A DNA stretch of 10,314 nucleotides from Phycisphaerales bacterium (GCA_028288775.1 JAQGHP010000050.1:1-10314); one strand, 5' to 3'; positions 1 through 7,026 are shown, counted from the first letter of the stretch. Notes: generated by a model not told the origin, from the sequence alone. Numbers and translations: made by a program.

Positions 1-2
1 TG

Positions 3-2726
3 ACTCGTTGGTCGGACGCGAGCGCGGTTGACCTCCAACGAGCGCGGCAAATGTTGGCGGAGTCGGACGCTTTTCTGAAGACGTTTCGGTCCGCTCCGCT
101 GGACGGCGAGTTGGCCGCGACGGCGCGGGAGCATAACGCCCAATCGCCGCCCGGCTCACAGCAATTAGCGGATCTGGCCGCGTACCAACACGTCGCGGAC
201 AAGTGGTACGCCTTCCTGCCGCTCAAGGCCAAGGCGCGGGCTGCGCCGATTCTCAATAGCTATGGCCTGACGCTCGGCGCGGAAAATGCGGCCCGACTGC
301 ACAAGTTCCTCACCGGGCTCCGAGCGCGTCTGGCATTGGCAGAGGTGTTCGAACGTCTGGCCGCCCCACGTGGCACGGGTTTCCAACCCGTGCAAGGTGC
401 GTCATATGTTGAGCAGCCGCAGTCCACTCCATCCGCACGCACTCAGCACGGGTTGGAAACCCGTGCCACGGGGGTTGGCTCCGCATCAGCGCGAATGTTG
501 CCCGACGATGTTCTCGACACGGCGATCATCGACCATTCCACGACGATCGACCTCCTGTTGAAGATTCATGGCGAGCCCGGTCTTAAAGGCCTTGGTGCTA
601 TCGTGTCGTCCGCGCTCCTGAACCCTGCGAGCTCGGGGCCGCTGATCGAAGGCTTGCGCAAGTCGCCGGGCCGGGCTGATGCGCTGGCGAAAATGGAAGA
701 CGCGAACCATCGCGCCCGCTTGTTCGATGCCGCGTGGCTTGCGAAAGTGGCCGCCGAATTCCGCAATGGCGGCGCGGCGGAGCCTATCCTCGCGCCGTTG
801 ACGCAGCGAGTCGATTCGCTCGAAGGCGTGTTGCGGGTCCGTCAGGGCCTGGAAGCACTGCCTGTCGAATTGCGCGAGCCGGTCGCAGGGCTGGTGATGG
901 CGTCACTTGACGCCGACGGCGCACGGGTGCTGCTGCGGCGCGAAGCCACGGCCGGCGAAATCGCCCGGCGGCTGCGCGATCAGCCTCAACTTCTGGCGAG
1001 CGATGCCCAGCGTCTCCAGGACGCGTTCGACCGCTACCGCGCGCTCGACGAGAAAAAACACGAGCTCACGCGCGACGCGGTCGTACACCGCTGGATTTCC
1101 CGGCAGAAGGAGCGGCTCCTCGCGTCCACCGGCACGCGCCTGAACGCGGCCGGGGCCGACCTCCGCCGGCGGCTTACCATCCGCGGAGAGCGGGCCATGC
1201 GCCTGCGGCAGGTCGTGGCCGTCGGCTCCAAAATCGAAGGGGGCGATCCACTCTTCGACCTCTGCCCGATTTGGCTCGCGAGCCCCGAAACGGTCGCACA
1301 GGTTTTCCCGCGCCGGGCGGTCTTTGACGTGGTGGTGTTCGATGAAGCGTCGCAGTGCCGGCTGGAAGAGGCGCTGCCGGTGATCGTGCGCGGGCAGCGC
1401 GTGGTGATCGCGGGCGATCCGAAGCAGCTTCCGCCGACGCGATTTTTCGAGTCCGCCATTGCCGCAAGTGACGAGGAAGACCCGGAGACCGACCAGGACC
1501 TATTCGAGCAGCAGCAGGGCGAAGTCGAGGATTTGCTCGGCGCCGCGCTTGGCCTGGACATCCAGCAATGCTACCTCGACGTGCATTACCGCTCGCGGGA
1601 CGCGGGGCTGATCGCGTTCAGCAACGAGCACTTTTACGGCTCGCGTTTGCAGCCGATCCCGGCACATCCGTCGAACCATTGCGACAATCCGCCCGTGGTG
1701 CTGGAGCGGGTGGAGGGCGTGTACGAGAGGCGTCGGAACGAGGTGGAAGCCAGCCGCATCGTCGCGATTGTGCGCGAACTGCTGGCGAAGAAGGATCCGC
1801 CTTCCATCGGCATCGCGTGTTTCAATTTGCCGCAACGGGATCTGATCGTCGAGAAGCTGGACGACCTGGCCGAGGAGGATGCCGCGTTCGGCCGCCGACT
1901 GGAAAAGGCGCGGCAGCGGCAGGGGGCGGGATCATTCGAGGGTCTGTTCGTCAAAAACCTGGAGAACGTGCAGGGGGACGAGCGCGATCACATTCTCATC
2001 AGCACGACCTACGGCCCGGATACGAAGGGACGCTTCTATCGGCGATTCGGGCCCGTTGGCCGGGCCGGAGGCGGCCGGCGGCTGAACGTGCTCGTGACGC
2101 GGGCGCGGGAAAAGGTACACGTCATTACCTCCATCCCGGCCGACGCCTACCGTACGCTCCCGCAACCCGAACCCGGCCAGACGCCCGGCGGGACGTGGCT
2201 GCTGTTCGCCTATCTTAAATTTGCCGAGCGATTTCAGCCCCCGCCTGCGGCCGTGCTCGGCGATCGAAGTACCGAGGCCGGCAACGCATCCGGTACGAAC
2301 GGCTCGCCGATTCCCGCTCTTTCTCAGACGACAGGCACAAAGCCGTTGGCGACGGAAGAGACGAACGCGGAAGCGGTCGTCAACATTCTGCCAACCAAAA
2401 CGCCTTCGGCGTTTGCTCAGGCGCTGGCGGGAATGCTCGCCGCGAAGCACGGCGTGGGGAGCGACGTGCATTGGGGCAACGAGGGATTCTGCGTGGACCT
2501 CGCGCTGCATCACCCCGAGCGGCCGCAGGAAGTGACGGCGGGAATTCTCTGCGACGCCGCGCGGTACGCCGCCGCGGACGATCCCATGGAATGGGACGTC
2601 TTCCGCACTGGCATTCTGGAATCGCAAGGCTGGAAGCTCCACCGCGTCTGGACGCCGCATTTCTACCGAGACCCGAGCGGAGTTACCCGTGCGGTGGCGG
2701 AAGAAGCGAAGCGCGCCAAAGACTAG
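3..2726 (+). CDS. Large SF1 (UPF1-like, DEASQ-type) helicase with C-terminal nuclease-like domain, 5' partial
   Basis: The frame is open to the left edge, so the ATG at 51 is probably internal and the gene begins outside the window. Visible SF1B helicase motifs: motif II as VVFDEASQ (about 1329-1355), motif III GDPKQLPPT (about 1413-1440), motif IV around HYRSRDAG (about 1584-1607), motif V ENVQGDERDHILIS (about 1959-2000), and motif VI RRLNVLVTRARE (about 2076-2111). Walker A (motif I) is not seen and is expected upstream. The last ~110 residues (FCVDLALHHP, GILCDAARY, ESQGWKLHRVW) resemble the Vsr/MTES_1575-like endonuclease domain that often ends these DUF4011/DUF3320-type helicases. The middle is predicted helical and charged. 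Family members are ATP-dependent helicases of mostly unknown role, some linked to defence. A palindromic repeat is inserted in frame at 369-470. The helicase call is firm; nuclease activity is uncertain. Confidence 0.9.
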   Translation, partial: TRWSDASAVDLQRARQMLAESDAFLKTFRSAPLDGELAATAREHNAQSPPGSQQLADLAAYQHVADKWYAFLPLKAKARAAPILNSYGLTLGAENAARLHKFLTGLRARLALAEVFERLAAPRGTGFQPVQGASYVEQPQSTPSARTQHGLETRATGVGSASARMLPDDVLDTAIIDHSTTIDLLLKIHGEPGLKGLGAIVSSALLNPASSGPLIEGLRKSPGRADALAKMEDANHRARLFDAAWLAKVAAEFRNGGAAEPILAPLTQRVDSLEGVLRVRQGLEALPVELREPVAGLVMASLDADGARVLLRREATAGEIARRLRDQPQLLASDAQRLQDAFDRYRALDEKKHELTRDAVVHRWISRQKERLLASTGTRLNAAGADLRRRLTIRGERAMRLRQVVAVGSKIEGGDPLFDLCPIWLASPETVAQVFPRRAVFDVVVFDEASQCRLEEALPVIVRGQRVVIAGDPKQLPPTRFFESAIAASDEEDPETDQDLFEQQQGEVEDLLGAALGLDIQQCYLDVHYRSRDAGLIAFSNEHFYGSRLQPIPAHPSNHCDNPPVVLERVEGVYERRRNEVEASRIVAIVRELLAKKDPPSIGIACFNLPQRDLIVEKLDDLAEEDAAFGRRLEKARQRQGAGSFEGLFVKNLENVQGDERDHILISTTYGPDTKGRFYRRFGPVGRAGGGRRLNVLVTRAREKVHVITSIPADAYRTLPQPEPGQTPGGTWLLFAYLKFAERFQPPPAAVLGDRSTEAGNASGTNGSPIPALSQTTGTKPLATEETNAEAVVNILPTKTPSAFAQALAGMLAAKHGVGSDVHWGNEGFCVDLALHHPERPQEVTAGILCDAARYAAADDPMEWDVFRTGILESQGWKLHRVWTPHFYRDPSGVTRAVAEEAKRAKD
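369..470. repeat. Palindromic repeat inserted in frame in the helicase gene
   Basis: Two arms of 25 nt (369-393 and 446-470) are perfect reverse complements, separated by 52 nt. Each arm is itself a small hairpin, CACGGGTT-TCC-AACCCGTG at 374-392 and CACGGGTT-GGA-AACCCGTG at 447-465. The whole element is 102 nt, exactly 34 codons, and leaves the helicase frame open. It encodes a segment starting RGTGFQPVQ and ending HGLETRAT. I recognise these peptides as the translation of an interspersed repeat common in planctomycete genomes, where it is usually intergenic. Compare the Rickettsia palindromic elements, which also sit in frame inside protein genes. Confidence 0.9.
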
Positions 2727-2732
2727 GATTTC

Positions 2733-2918
2733 CACCGCAGAGACTCAGAGATCGCAAAGCGCCGGGCTTTGAGGGACTGAGCCCTCCACGCTGGGTACGA
2801 GCGACAGCAAGGCCCGGGATTCCGCGGGCCCATAGCAGGCATCCGGGGCCTCGCTGTCGCTCGTACCTGGCGTGAAAATTGCCTCCTGCCTCTGCACTTG
2901 CCCGCGTTGTCTGCGGTG
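2733..2918. repeat. Nested inverted repeats filling the helicase/lipoprotein spacer
   Basis: The outer pair is CACCGCAGA (2733-2741) against TCTGCGGTG (2910-2918). The inner pair is a 30-nt imperfect inverted repeat, 2791-2820 against 2841-2870, with 26 of 30 positions complementary, core GTACGAGCGACAGC and a 20-nt loop. A further short hairpin, GGGCT...AGCCC, lies at about 2764-2783. The spacer separates the convergent ends of the helicase and lipoprotein genes. The hairpins could stop transcription from either side, but no T-run follows them. I see no gene here. Confidence 0.8.
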
Positions 2919-2936
2919 AACTACGCAATTTCCGCA

Positions 2937-3473
2937 CTATTTTAGCTGCTGAATCTCGACGTCATCCGGGAACGCCTCCTGCGCCAGCCGCCGCAGCGCC
3001 GGGATGCCAGGGTCGGCGTCTTTGATGTGCAGGTTTTTAACTTCGTCATCCGGCGCGATGCCCACCTCGTCGCACTTAAAGCAGATCAGGACGATAACCG
3101 ATTCCTGCCCGCGCCACACTCGAAACGCAACACCCGGGTCAAAGATGCAGCCTTTGGCCATTTGCCATTCGTAGCTCCGATCATCGAGCAGCACCGCGCC
3201 CAGCCGCGTGCCGAAGTCCTTGCTCTGGTTGCGGCCGGTGGCGGTGATGGGAAACCCAGCCAAGTTCCCCGCGCGGTCGGCGGGCTCGCTCGTCGCGGGA
3301 GCGCCCCGTGTGCCGGCGACCCGGAAGGCCTCCACCCGGTCGGGCGCCGCAAGGACGCGCACAGCGCTCTGCCCGACGAAGTCGCGCGACTTGGATTCAC
3401 ACGCGCACAGGAACAACGGCCCGCAAACTACGAATACGATGGAAGTGATTCGACGTGCATATTGCATCGACAT
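2937..3473 (-). CDS. Small lipoprotein of unknown function (KGCIFDPGVAFRVW family)
   Basis: 178 aa. The N-terminus has a basic start, a hydrophobic stretch (about residues 10-24) and a lipobox-like L-C-A-C, so it should be exported, lipidated on Cys and anchored in a membrane. The mature part carries KGCIFDPGVAFRVWRG followed by VIVLICFKCDE and ends near AQEAFPDDVEIQ. I recognise this pattern from small hypothetical lipoproteins of Planctomycetota and related phyla, but no function is known to me. Three cysteines (KGC and CFKC) in the mature part could bind metal or form disulfides. The start is well supported: AAGGAG lies 6 nt upstream of the ATG at 3473. It follows the ferredoxin gene on the same strand after 93 nt, so the two may be co-transcribed. 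Confidence 0.8.
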   Translation of the reverse strand: MSMQYARRITSIVFVVCGPLFLCACESKSRDFVGQSAVRVLAAPDRVEAFRVAGTRGAPATSEPADRAGNLAGFPITATGRNQSKDFGTRLGAVLLDDRSYEWQMAKGCIFDPGVAFRVWRGQESVIVLICFKCDEVGIAPDDEVKNLHIKDADPGIPALRRLAQEAFPDDVEIQQLK

Positions 3474-3479
3474 GCTCGG

Positions 3480-3485
3480 CTCCTT
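3480..3485 (-). promoter_or_regulatory. Shine-Dalgarno of the lipoprotein gene
   Basis: Reads AAGGAG on the minus strand, 6 nt before the ATG. This is the best ribosome binding site in the window and fixes the start at 3473 rather than at the second ATG two codons later. Confidence 0.75.
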
Positions 3486-3566
3486 GCCGGTGATGAACGA
3501 ACCTCGTATTGGTCTTGCAGTTACGACGACACACTCGGGTTCGACGCCCGTCGCCCCAAATAGTTT

Positions 3567-3935
3567 TCACGTACCCAGCGGGTTGCGCGCGAAGCAGAGG
3601 TCTTCGACGATTTTCCCGCCGATGAGGTGTTCTTTAATGATCCGCTCTGCGTTCTCGGGCGTCACGTTCTGGTACCACGCGCCTTCCGGGTACACCACTG
3701 CGATCGGCCCCGCGATGCAGACGCGCAGGCATTGGCATTTGGTCCGGTAGCAGGGCCCATCCGGCCCGGCGATGTTCAATTCCTTCATCCGCTTTTTCAG
3801 GTAATCCCAGGTCTTCTCGCCCGCCGTGGGATCGACGCAATCGGGGCCGAGGCAGACGAACAGGTGCCGCGCGAGCTTGCCGATGCCAAACTTCGCCGCC
3901 ATGACGGAAGGGGGATACTTTTCTGGGTTGGCCAT
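3567..3935 (-). CDS. Thioredoxin-like [2Fe-2S] ferredoxin
   Basis: 122 aa. HLFVCLGPDC (C28, C33) and CYRTKCQCLRVCIAGPIAVVYPEGAWY (C62, C67, C69, C73) match the (2Fe-2S) ferredoxin domain related to NuoE and to cyanobacterial and Aquifex thioredoxin-like ferredoxins. Four of the cysteines should hold the cluster, most likely C28, C33, C69 and C73. The motif GP-x-VVYPEG-WY-x-x-V-x-PE is typical of the family. It has no signal peptide and should be a cytosolic electron carrier whose partner is not visible here. The frame stays open upstream to 4067, but that extension (TFHVFTFHD and similar) is only the translation of the palindromic repeat, so I start at the ATG at 3935, where MANPEKYPP begins. 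There is no Shine-Dalgarno, but TACAAT lies 8 nt upstream. The neighbouring lipoprotein gene downstream does not clarify its role. Confidence 0.88.
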   Translation of the reverse strand: MANPEKYPPSVMAAKFGIGKLARHLFVCLGPDCVDPTAGEKTWDYLKKRMKELNIAGPDGPCYRTKCQCLRVCIAGPIAVVYPEGAWYQNVTPENAERIIKEHLIGGKIVEDLCFARNPLGT

Positions 3936-3943
3936 GGGAGCGG

Positions 3944-3949
3944 ATTGTA
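3944..3949 (-). promoter_or_regulatory. Candidate -10 element of the ferredoxin gene
   Basis: Reads TACAAT on the minus strand, five of six matches to TATAAT, ending 8 nt before the ATG at 3935. At this distance transcription would start at or next to the start codon. No convincing -35 is seen. Confidence 0.4.
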
Positions 3950-3967
3950 GCAGCCGTGGGTGGTGTT

Positions 3968-4114
3968 GAAACGTGGGGGGTGAACGTGAAACATGGGTCG
4001 TGGAACATGGGTCGTGAAACGTGAAGACGTGAAACGTGAGAAGACGGGGGGACGGCCGTTTTCTCACGTTTCACGTCTTCACGTTTCATTCCCACGTTTC
4101 ATTCCCACCTTTCA
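3968..4114. repeat. GTGAAACGTG-family palindrome in the divergent spacer
   Basis: A perfect 28-nt inverted repeat, 4015-4042 against 4061-4088, with an 18-nt loop. It is flanked on both sides by degenerate copies of the GAAACGTGGG / CCCACGTTTC unit. A 24-nt block of each arm also recurs twice downstream of ruvC (9465-9488 and 9494-9517). The element lies between the divergent ferredoxin and histidine kinase genes. Its frames give spurious peptides such as MKREDVKREKT, which I do not annotate as genes. Confidence 0.9.
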
Positions 4115-4170
4115 GGCCTACGCTTCAGTCGCCGCGCTCCGCCCACGTTTACATTTCCCCCCCTCCTCCG

Positions 4171-4176
4171 TACCCT
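4171..4176 (+). promoter_or_regulatory. Weak candidate -10 element of the histidine kinase gene
   Basis: TACCCT, which fits only TAnnnT, ends 10 nt before the ATG at 4187. No Shine-Dalgarno precedes the start. It is listed because four other genes show a similar arrangement; alone it would not be convincing. Confidence 0.15.
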
Positions 4177-4186
4177 TCGCACGCCT

Positions 4187-4993
4187 ATGGGCCTGTTCGT
4201 TTGGGGGATAATCGTCGGGCTGCTGGGGGGCCTCGCGGTGGCGGGGGCGGTGGGCTATGGCTGGTATCGGCGGTACGAGCGGCTACAGCAGCGCGCCCGC
4301 CAGACCGAGCGCCTCGCCGAGCTGGGCACCCTCACCGGCGGGCTGGCCCACGAAATCAAAAACCCCCTCTCGACCGTGCAACTGAATCTCCAATTGCTCC
4401 GCGAAGACCTCGCTCCGGAGAACCCGGCCTATAGCCGTCTGATCGGCCGGCTGAATACGGTGCAAAAAGAGACCTCCCGCCTGCGCGAAACGCTTGACGA
4501 TTTTCTGCGATACGCGGGGAAGATCGCCCTGTCGCCAAAGCCGGCGGACGTCTACGACCTGCTCGAAGAGCTGGTGGACTTTTTTTCGCCGCAGGCACAG
4601 CTCCAGCGCGTGCAACTGCGCGTGGCCCGGCCGGCCGGGCCGATCGTCGTTTCGCTCGACGAGCGGCTGATCAAACAAGCCGTACTTAACCTGATGATCA
4701 ACGCGCTCCAGGCGATGCCCGAGCAGGGGGGCGAAATTATCCTCTCCGCCCGACGGCAGGAAGATCGCGTCGTCATCGACGTCACCGACACCGGCAAAGG
4801 CATCCCGCCCGAAGCGCTGGCGCGGATATTCGACGCCTATTATTCGACCAAGAAGGGCGGCACGGGCCTGGGCCTGGCGATCGCCCGGCGGGTCGCCGAG
4901 GAGCACGGCGGAAAAGTCGCCGTGCGGAGCGAAGTGGGAAAGGGGTCGGTGTTTTCGATAGCACTTCCTCTTTTTACTCCCTCTCCCTCCTAG
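4187..4993 (+). CDS. Sensor histidine kinase with one TM segment and no evident sensor domain
   Basis: 268 aa. Residues 2-26 form one hydrophobic segment followed by YRRYERL, so the protein is probably anchored with its kinase part in the cytosol. The HisKA H-box is GGLAHEIKNPLS with phosphoacceptor H55. The HATPase_c part has N-box NLMINALQ (N168-N172), G1 DTGKGIP (D201-P207), F-box IFDAYYSTK and G2 GGTGLGLA (225 on). Nothing separates membrane segment and HisKA, so there is no PAS, HAMP or periplasmic domain to bind a signal; a partner protein or the membrane itself may provide input. The sigma-54 response regulator gene begins 145 nt downstream and is the obvious partner, as in NtrB/NtrC or ZraS/ZraR pairs. 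The last residues and the TAG stop lie in the palindromic repeat that starts at 4979. Confidence 0.92.
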   Translation: MGLFVWGIIVGLLGGLAVAGAVGYGWYRRYERLQQRARQTERLAELGTLTGGLAHEIKNPLSTVQLNLQLLREDLAPENPAYSRLIGRLNTVQKETSRLRETLDDFLRYAGKIALSPKPADVYDLLEELVDFFSPQAQLQRVQLRVARPAGPIVVSLDERLIKQAVLNLMINALQAMPEQGGEIILSARRQEDRVVIDVTDTGKGIPPEALARIFDAYYSTKKGGTGLGLAIARRVAEEHGGKVAVRSEVGKGSVFSIALPLFTPSPS

Positions 4994-5113
4994 GGAGAGG
5001 GCCGGGGTGAAGGTGGGGCGCGGGGCTTCGGTGAGCGTTGATTTGCGAAATGTGCCGCCCGCAACTTTGAGCGATTCACCCTCACCCTAACCCTCTCCCT
5101 AGGAGGGAGAGGG
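4979..5113. repeat. CCCTCTCCCT-family palindrome between kinase and regulator genes
   Basis: Cores of 23 nt at 4979-5001 and 5091-5113 are perfect reverse complements. With mismatches the similarity continues inward (CCGGGGTGAAGGTG against the complement of CACCCTCACCCTAA), giving arms of about 37 nt and a loop of about 60 nt. Each core contains a CCTAGG-like self-complementary centre. The left core supplies the last codons and TAG stop of the kinase. I recognise it as a repeat type seen between genes in many bacterial genomes. Confidence 0.9.
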
Positions 5114-5120
5114 GACAGGA

Positions 5121-5128
5121 TATAGAAT
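5121..5128 (+). promoter_or_regulatory. Candidate -10 element of the sigma-54 activator gene
   Basis: TATAGAAT contains TAGAAT, five of six to TATAAT, ending 10 nt before the ATG at 5139. It lies just outside the right arm of the palindrome. No Shine-Dalgarno is well placed: the AGGAGGGAG at 5101 is about 30 nt from the ATG and belongs to the repeat. Confidence 0.3.
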
Positions 5129-5138
5129 CCCAACCGCC

Positions 5139-6509
5139 ATGACCGAAGACGACATCAAGAAATCCAACATCCTGGTCGTGGACGACGAGAGAGATCACGC
5201 GCAGGTGATGTGCGAGGCCCTCACGCGCCAGGGTCACAAGTGCGACGTCACATACAGCTTGTCCGAGGCGCTTTCGCGCCTCGATCGGCGGCCGTATGAC
5301 GTGGTGGTGACCGATCTGGTCATGGAAGGGCACCGCGATGGACTGGATGTTTTGAAGAAGACCAAGGCGCTCGACCCGCCGCCGCCCGTTGTGCTGGTGA
5401 CGGCGCACGGGGATATCCCGACTGCCGTGCAGGCGATGAACGAGGGGGCATACAGCTTCATTGAAAAACCGCTGGACCTCGAGCACTTTCGCGCCCAGGT
5501 GAACCGGGCGGCGGAGAAGGCCTCGCTCCAAAAGCAGAACCAGGTCCTGCAAGATCAGATCGCCGACGCGGCGGGGTTCGAGGGCATCGTCGGCAACAGC
5601 GGCGCAATGCGCAAGGTGATGCAAACGGCCCGGCAGGTCGCCCCCACCGATATCCCCGTGCTGATCCTAGGCGAGAACGGCACAGGAAAAGAGCTCGTCG
5701 CCCGCGCCCTGCACAACCACAGCAAACGCCGCAAGCAGCGGCTGGTCATCATGAACTGCGCCGGCTTCGCCCCGACGATTCTCGAAGACGAACTCTTCGG
5801 CCACGTGAAAGGCGCATACACCGGCGCCGGCGCAGACCGCGAGGGCCGCTTCGAACACGCGGATGGCGGCACACTCGTTCTCGACGAGATCGGCGACATG
5901 CCCCACGACATGCAGGCCAAGCTCCTTCGCGCCCTGGAGAACGGCGAAGTCGTCCGCCTCGGCTCCAATGAGCCGCTGCAAGTGGATGTGCGGATCATCA
6001 GCGCGACCAATCAAAATCTCGAAGAGATGGTGAAGGAAAAGCAGTTCCGCCAGGACCTGCTGTACCGTATCAACGGCGTGACCATCCACATCCCGCCCCT
6101 GCGCGAGCGGCGGGAGGACATCCCGCTGCTGATCCACTACTTCATGAAGGCGGCCGTCGAGAAATATGAGAAGCAAATCGACGGCGTCGAGCCCGAGGCG
6201 CACCAGGTGCTCATGAGCTATTCCTGGCCGGGCAACGTGCGGGAATTGCGCAACGTCATCGAACGGATGGTCGTCCTCTCCCCCGGCCCCAAGCTGTCGG
6301 TCGCGAGCCTGCCCCCGGAGATCCGCCCGGCCGGCGGGGAAGTCACCGGTGGCATGAATAACCTCGTCGGAATCAGCATCGAGCAGGCCGAGCGCGAACT
6401 TATTCGCAACACCCTCAAGCTCACCAACGGCAACCGCGAGCAAGCCGCCCGCATCCTGGGCATCGGCGAACGCACGCTCTACCGAAAGATCAAGGATTAC
6501 GACCTGTGA
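5139..6509 (+). CDS. NtrC-family sigma-54-dependent response regulator
   Basis: 456 aa, the usual length and order for this family. Receiver domain about 9-125: acidic pair D15/D16, phosphoacceptor D59 (VVVTDLVME), T88 and K110. AAA+ domain about 147-385: Walker A GENGTGKE (178-185), the sigma-54 contact loop as GAYTGA (225-230, Y in place of the usual F), Walker B TLVLDE (245-250), and SWPGNVRELRN near the end. C-terminal Fis-type HTH about 415-456 (NREQAARILGIGERTLYRKI). It should bind upstream enhancers and, when phosphorylated by the kinase encoded just upstream, use ATP to open sigma-54 promoters. Targets are not visible, and I found no convincing -24/-12 site here. ispF overlaps its stop codon by 4 nt. 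Confidence 0.96.
   Translation: MTEDDIKKSNILVVDDERDHAQVMCEALTRQGHKCDVTYSLSEALSRLDRRPYDVVVTDLVMEGHRDGLDVLKKTKALDPPPPVVLVTAHGDIPTAVQAMNEGAYSFIEKPLDLEHFRAQVNRAAEKASLQKQNQVLQDQIADAAGFEGIVGNSGAMRKVMQTARQVAPTDIPVLILGENGTGKELVARALHNHSKRRKQRLVIMNCAGFAPTILEDELFGHVKGAYTGAGADREGRFEHADGGTLVLDEIGDMPHDMQAKLLRALENGEVVRLGSNEPLQVDVRIISATNQNLEEMVKEKQFRQDLLYRINGVTIHIPPLRERREDIPLLIHYFMKAAVEKYEKQIDGVEPEAHQVLMSYSWPGNVRELRNVIERMVVLSPGPKLSVASLPPEIRPAGGEVTGGMNNLVGISIEQAERELIRNTLKLTNGNREQAARILGIGERTLYRKIKDYDL
6492..6496 (+). promoter_or_regulatory. Shine-Dalgarno for ispF inside the activator gene
   Basis: AAGGA ends 9 nt before the GTG at 6506 and lies inside the 3' end of the activator gene. Together with the GTGA overlap it supports the GTG start and translational coupling. 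Confidence 0.5.
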
Positions 6510-6994
6510 ACGCCCCTTACCGAATCGGCCACGGCTACGACCTACACCGCCTCCAGGCCGGCGGCCGCCTGATGCTCGCCGGCGTCGAGGCCGCCCACGA
6601 CCTTAGCCCCGTCTCCCACAGCGATGGCGACGTGGTTCTTCATGCGCTGGTGGATGCGCTGCTGGGGGCGATGGGTTGGGGCGATATCGGCGAATTGTTT
6701 CCGAATACCGACTCACAATGGAAGGACGCGCCGAGCAGGGTATTTGTAGAACAAGTAATGAATCGTGTCTCGAATGCGGGATATGACGTAATCAATTGTG
6801 ATCTGACGATTCTGGCCGAGCGGCCGAAGCTCAAGGCACTCAAGCCGCAGATGCGCGAGAATGTATCGAAGCTGCTGCGGGTTGATGCGGGGCAGGTCAA
6901 CGTGAAGGCGGGGACCAACGAAGGCGTGGATGCGATCGGCCGCGGGGAGGCGATCGCCGCACATGCGGTGATATTGCTGTCGAGGCGATGGTGA
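6506..6994 (+). CDS. ispF: 2-C-methyl-D-erythritol 2,4-cyclodiphosphate synthase
   Basis: 162 aa, normal for the family. IspF is a cytosolic trimer that converts 4-diphosphocytidyl-2-C-methyl-D-erythritol 2-phosphate to the cyclic diphosphate with loss of CMP, in the MEP route to isoprenoids. The N-terminal RIGHGYDLHRL carries metal ligands D12 and H14, and the third, H46, lies in SHSDGDVVLHALVDALLGA. GDIGELFPNTD and GTNEGVDAIGRGEAIAAHAV are further signature blocks. The start is GTG, overlapping the TGA of the sigma-54 activator as GTGA; no other start fits before the RIGHGYD block. That overlap ties ispF expression to the regulator gene, although no functional link is obvious. Positions about 6690-6810 are less GC-rich than the surroundings, but the protein motifs are intact. 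Confidence 0.97.
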   Translation: MNAPYRIGHGYDLHRLQAGGRLMLAGVEAAHDLSPVSHSDGDVVLHALVDALLGAMGWGDIGELFPNTDSQWKDAPSRVFVEQVMNRVSNAGYDVINCDLTILAERPKLKALKPQMRENVSKLLRVDAGQVNVKAGTNEGVDAIGRGEAIAAHAVILLSRRW

Positions 6995-6996
6995 GT

Positions 6997-7013
6997 GCGG
7001 GGTTCGCCCCCGC
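6997..7013. other. Short GC hairpin between ispF and cysS
   Basis: GCGGGG pairs with CCCCGC around the loop TTCGC, a 6-bp stem directly after the ispF stop. No T-run follows, so it is not a standard intrinsic terminator; it may stabilise the ispF 3' end or attenuate readthrough into cysS. Confidence 0.4.
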
Positions 7014-7026
7014 GGTATCGTTCCGC

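Noticed and set aside
371..386. TGGCACGGGTTTCC as a sigma-54 promoter
   Set aside because: The TGGCAC part resembles a -24 element but the -12 GC is missing, the match lies in a repeat inside a coding gene, and it does not precede a gene.
3936..4067. N-terminal extension of the ferredoxin
   Set aside because: The extra residues are a translation of the GTGAAACGTG palindrome; the family N-terminus fits the ATG at 3935.
6690..6810. Less GC-rich stretch inside ispF as a sign of transferred DNA
   Set aside because: The IspF motifs on both sides are continuous and intact, and the stretch is short, so ordinary codon variation is enough to explain it.
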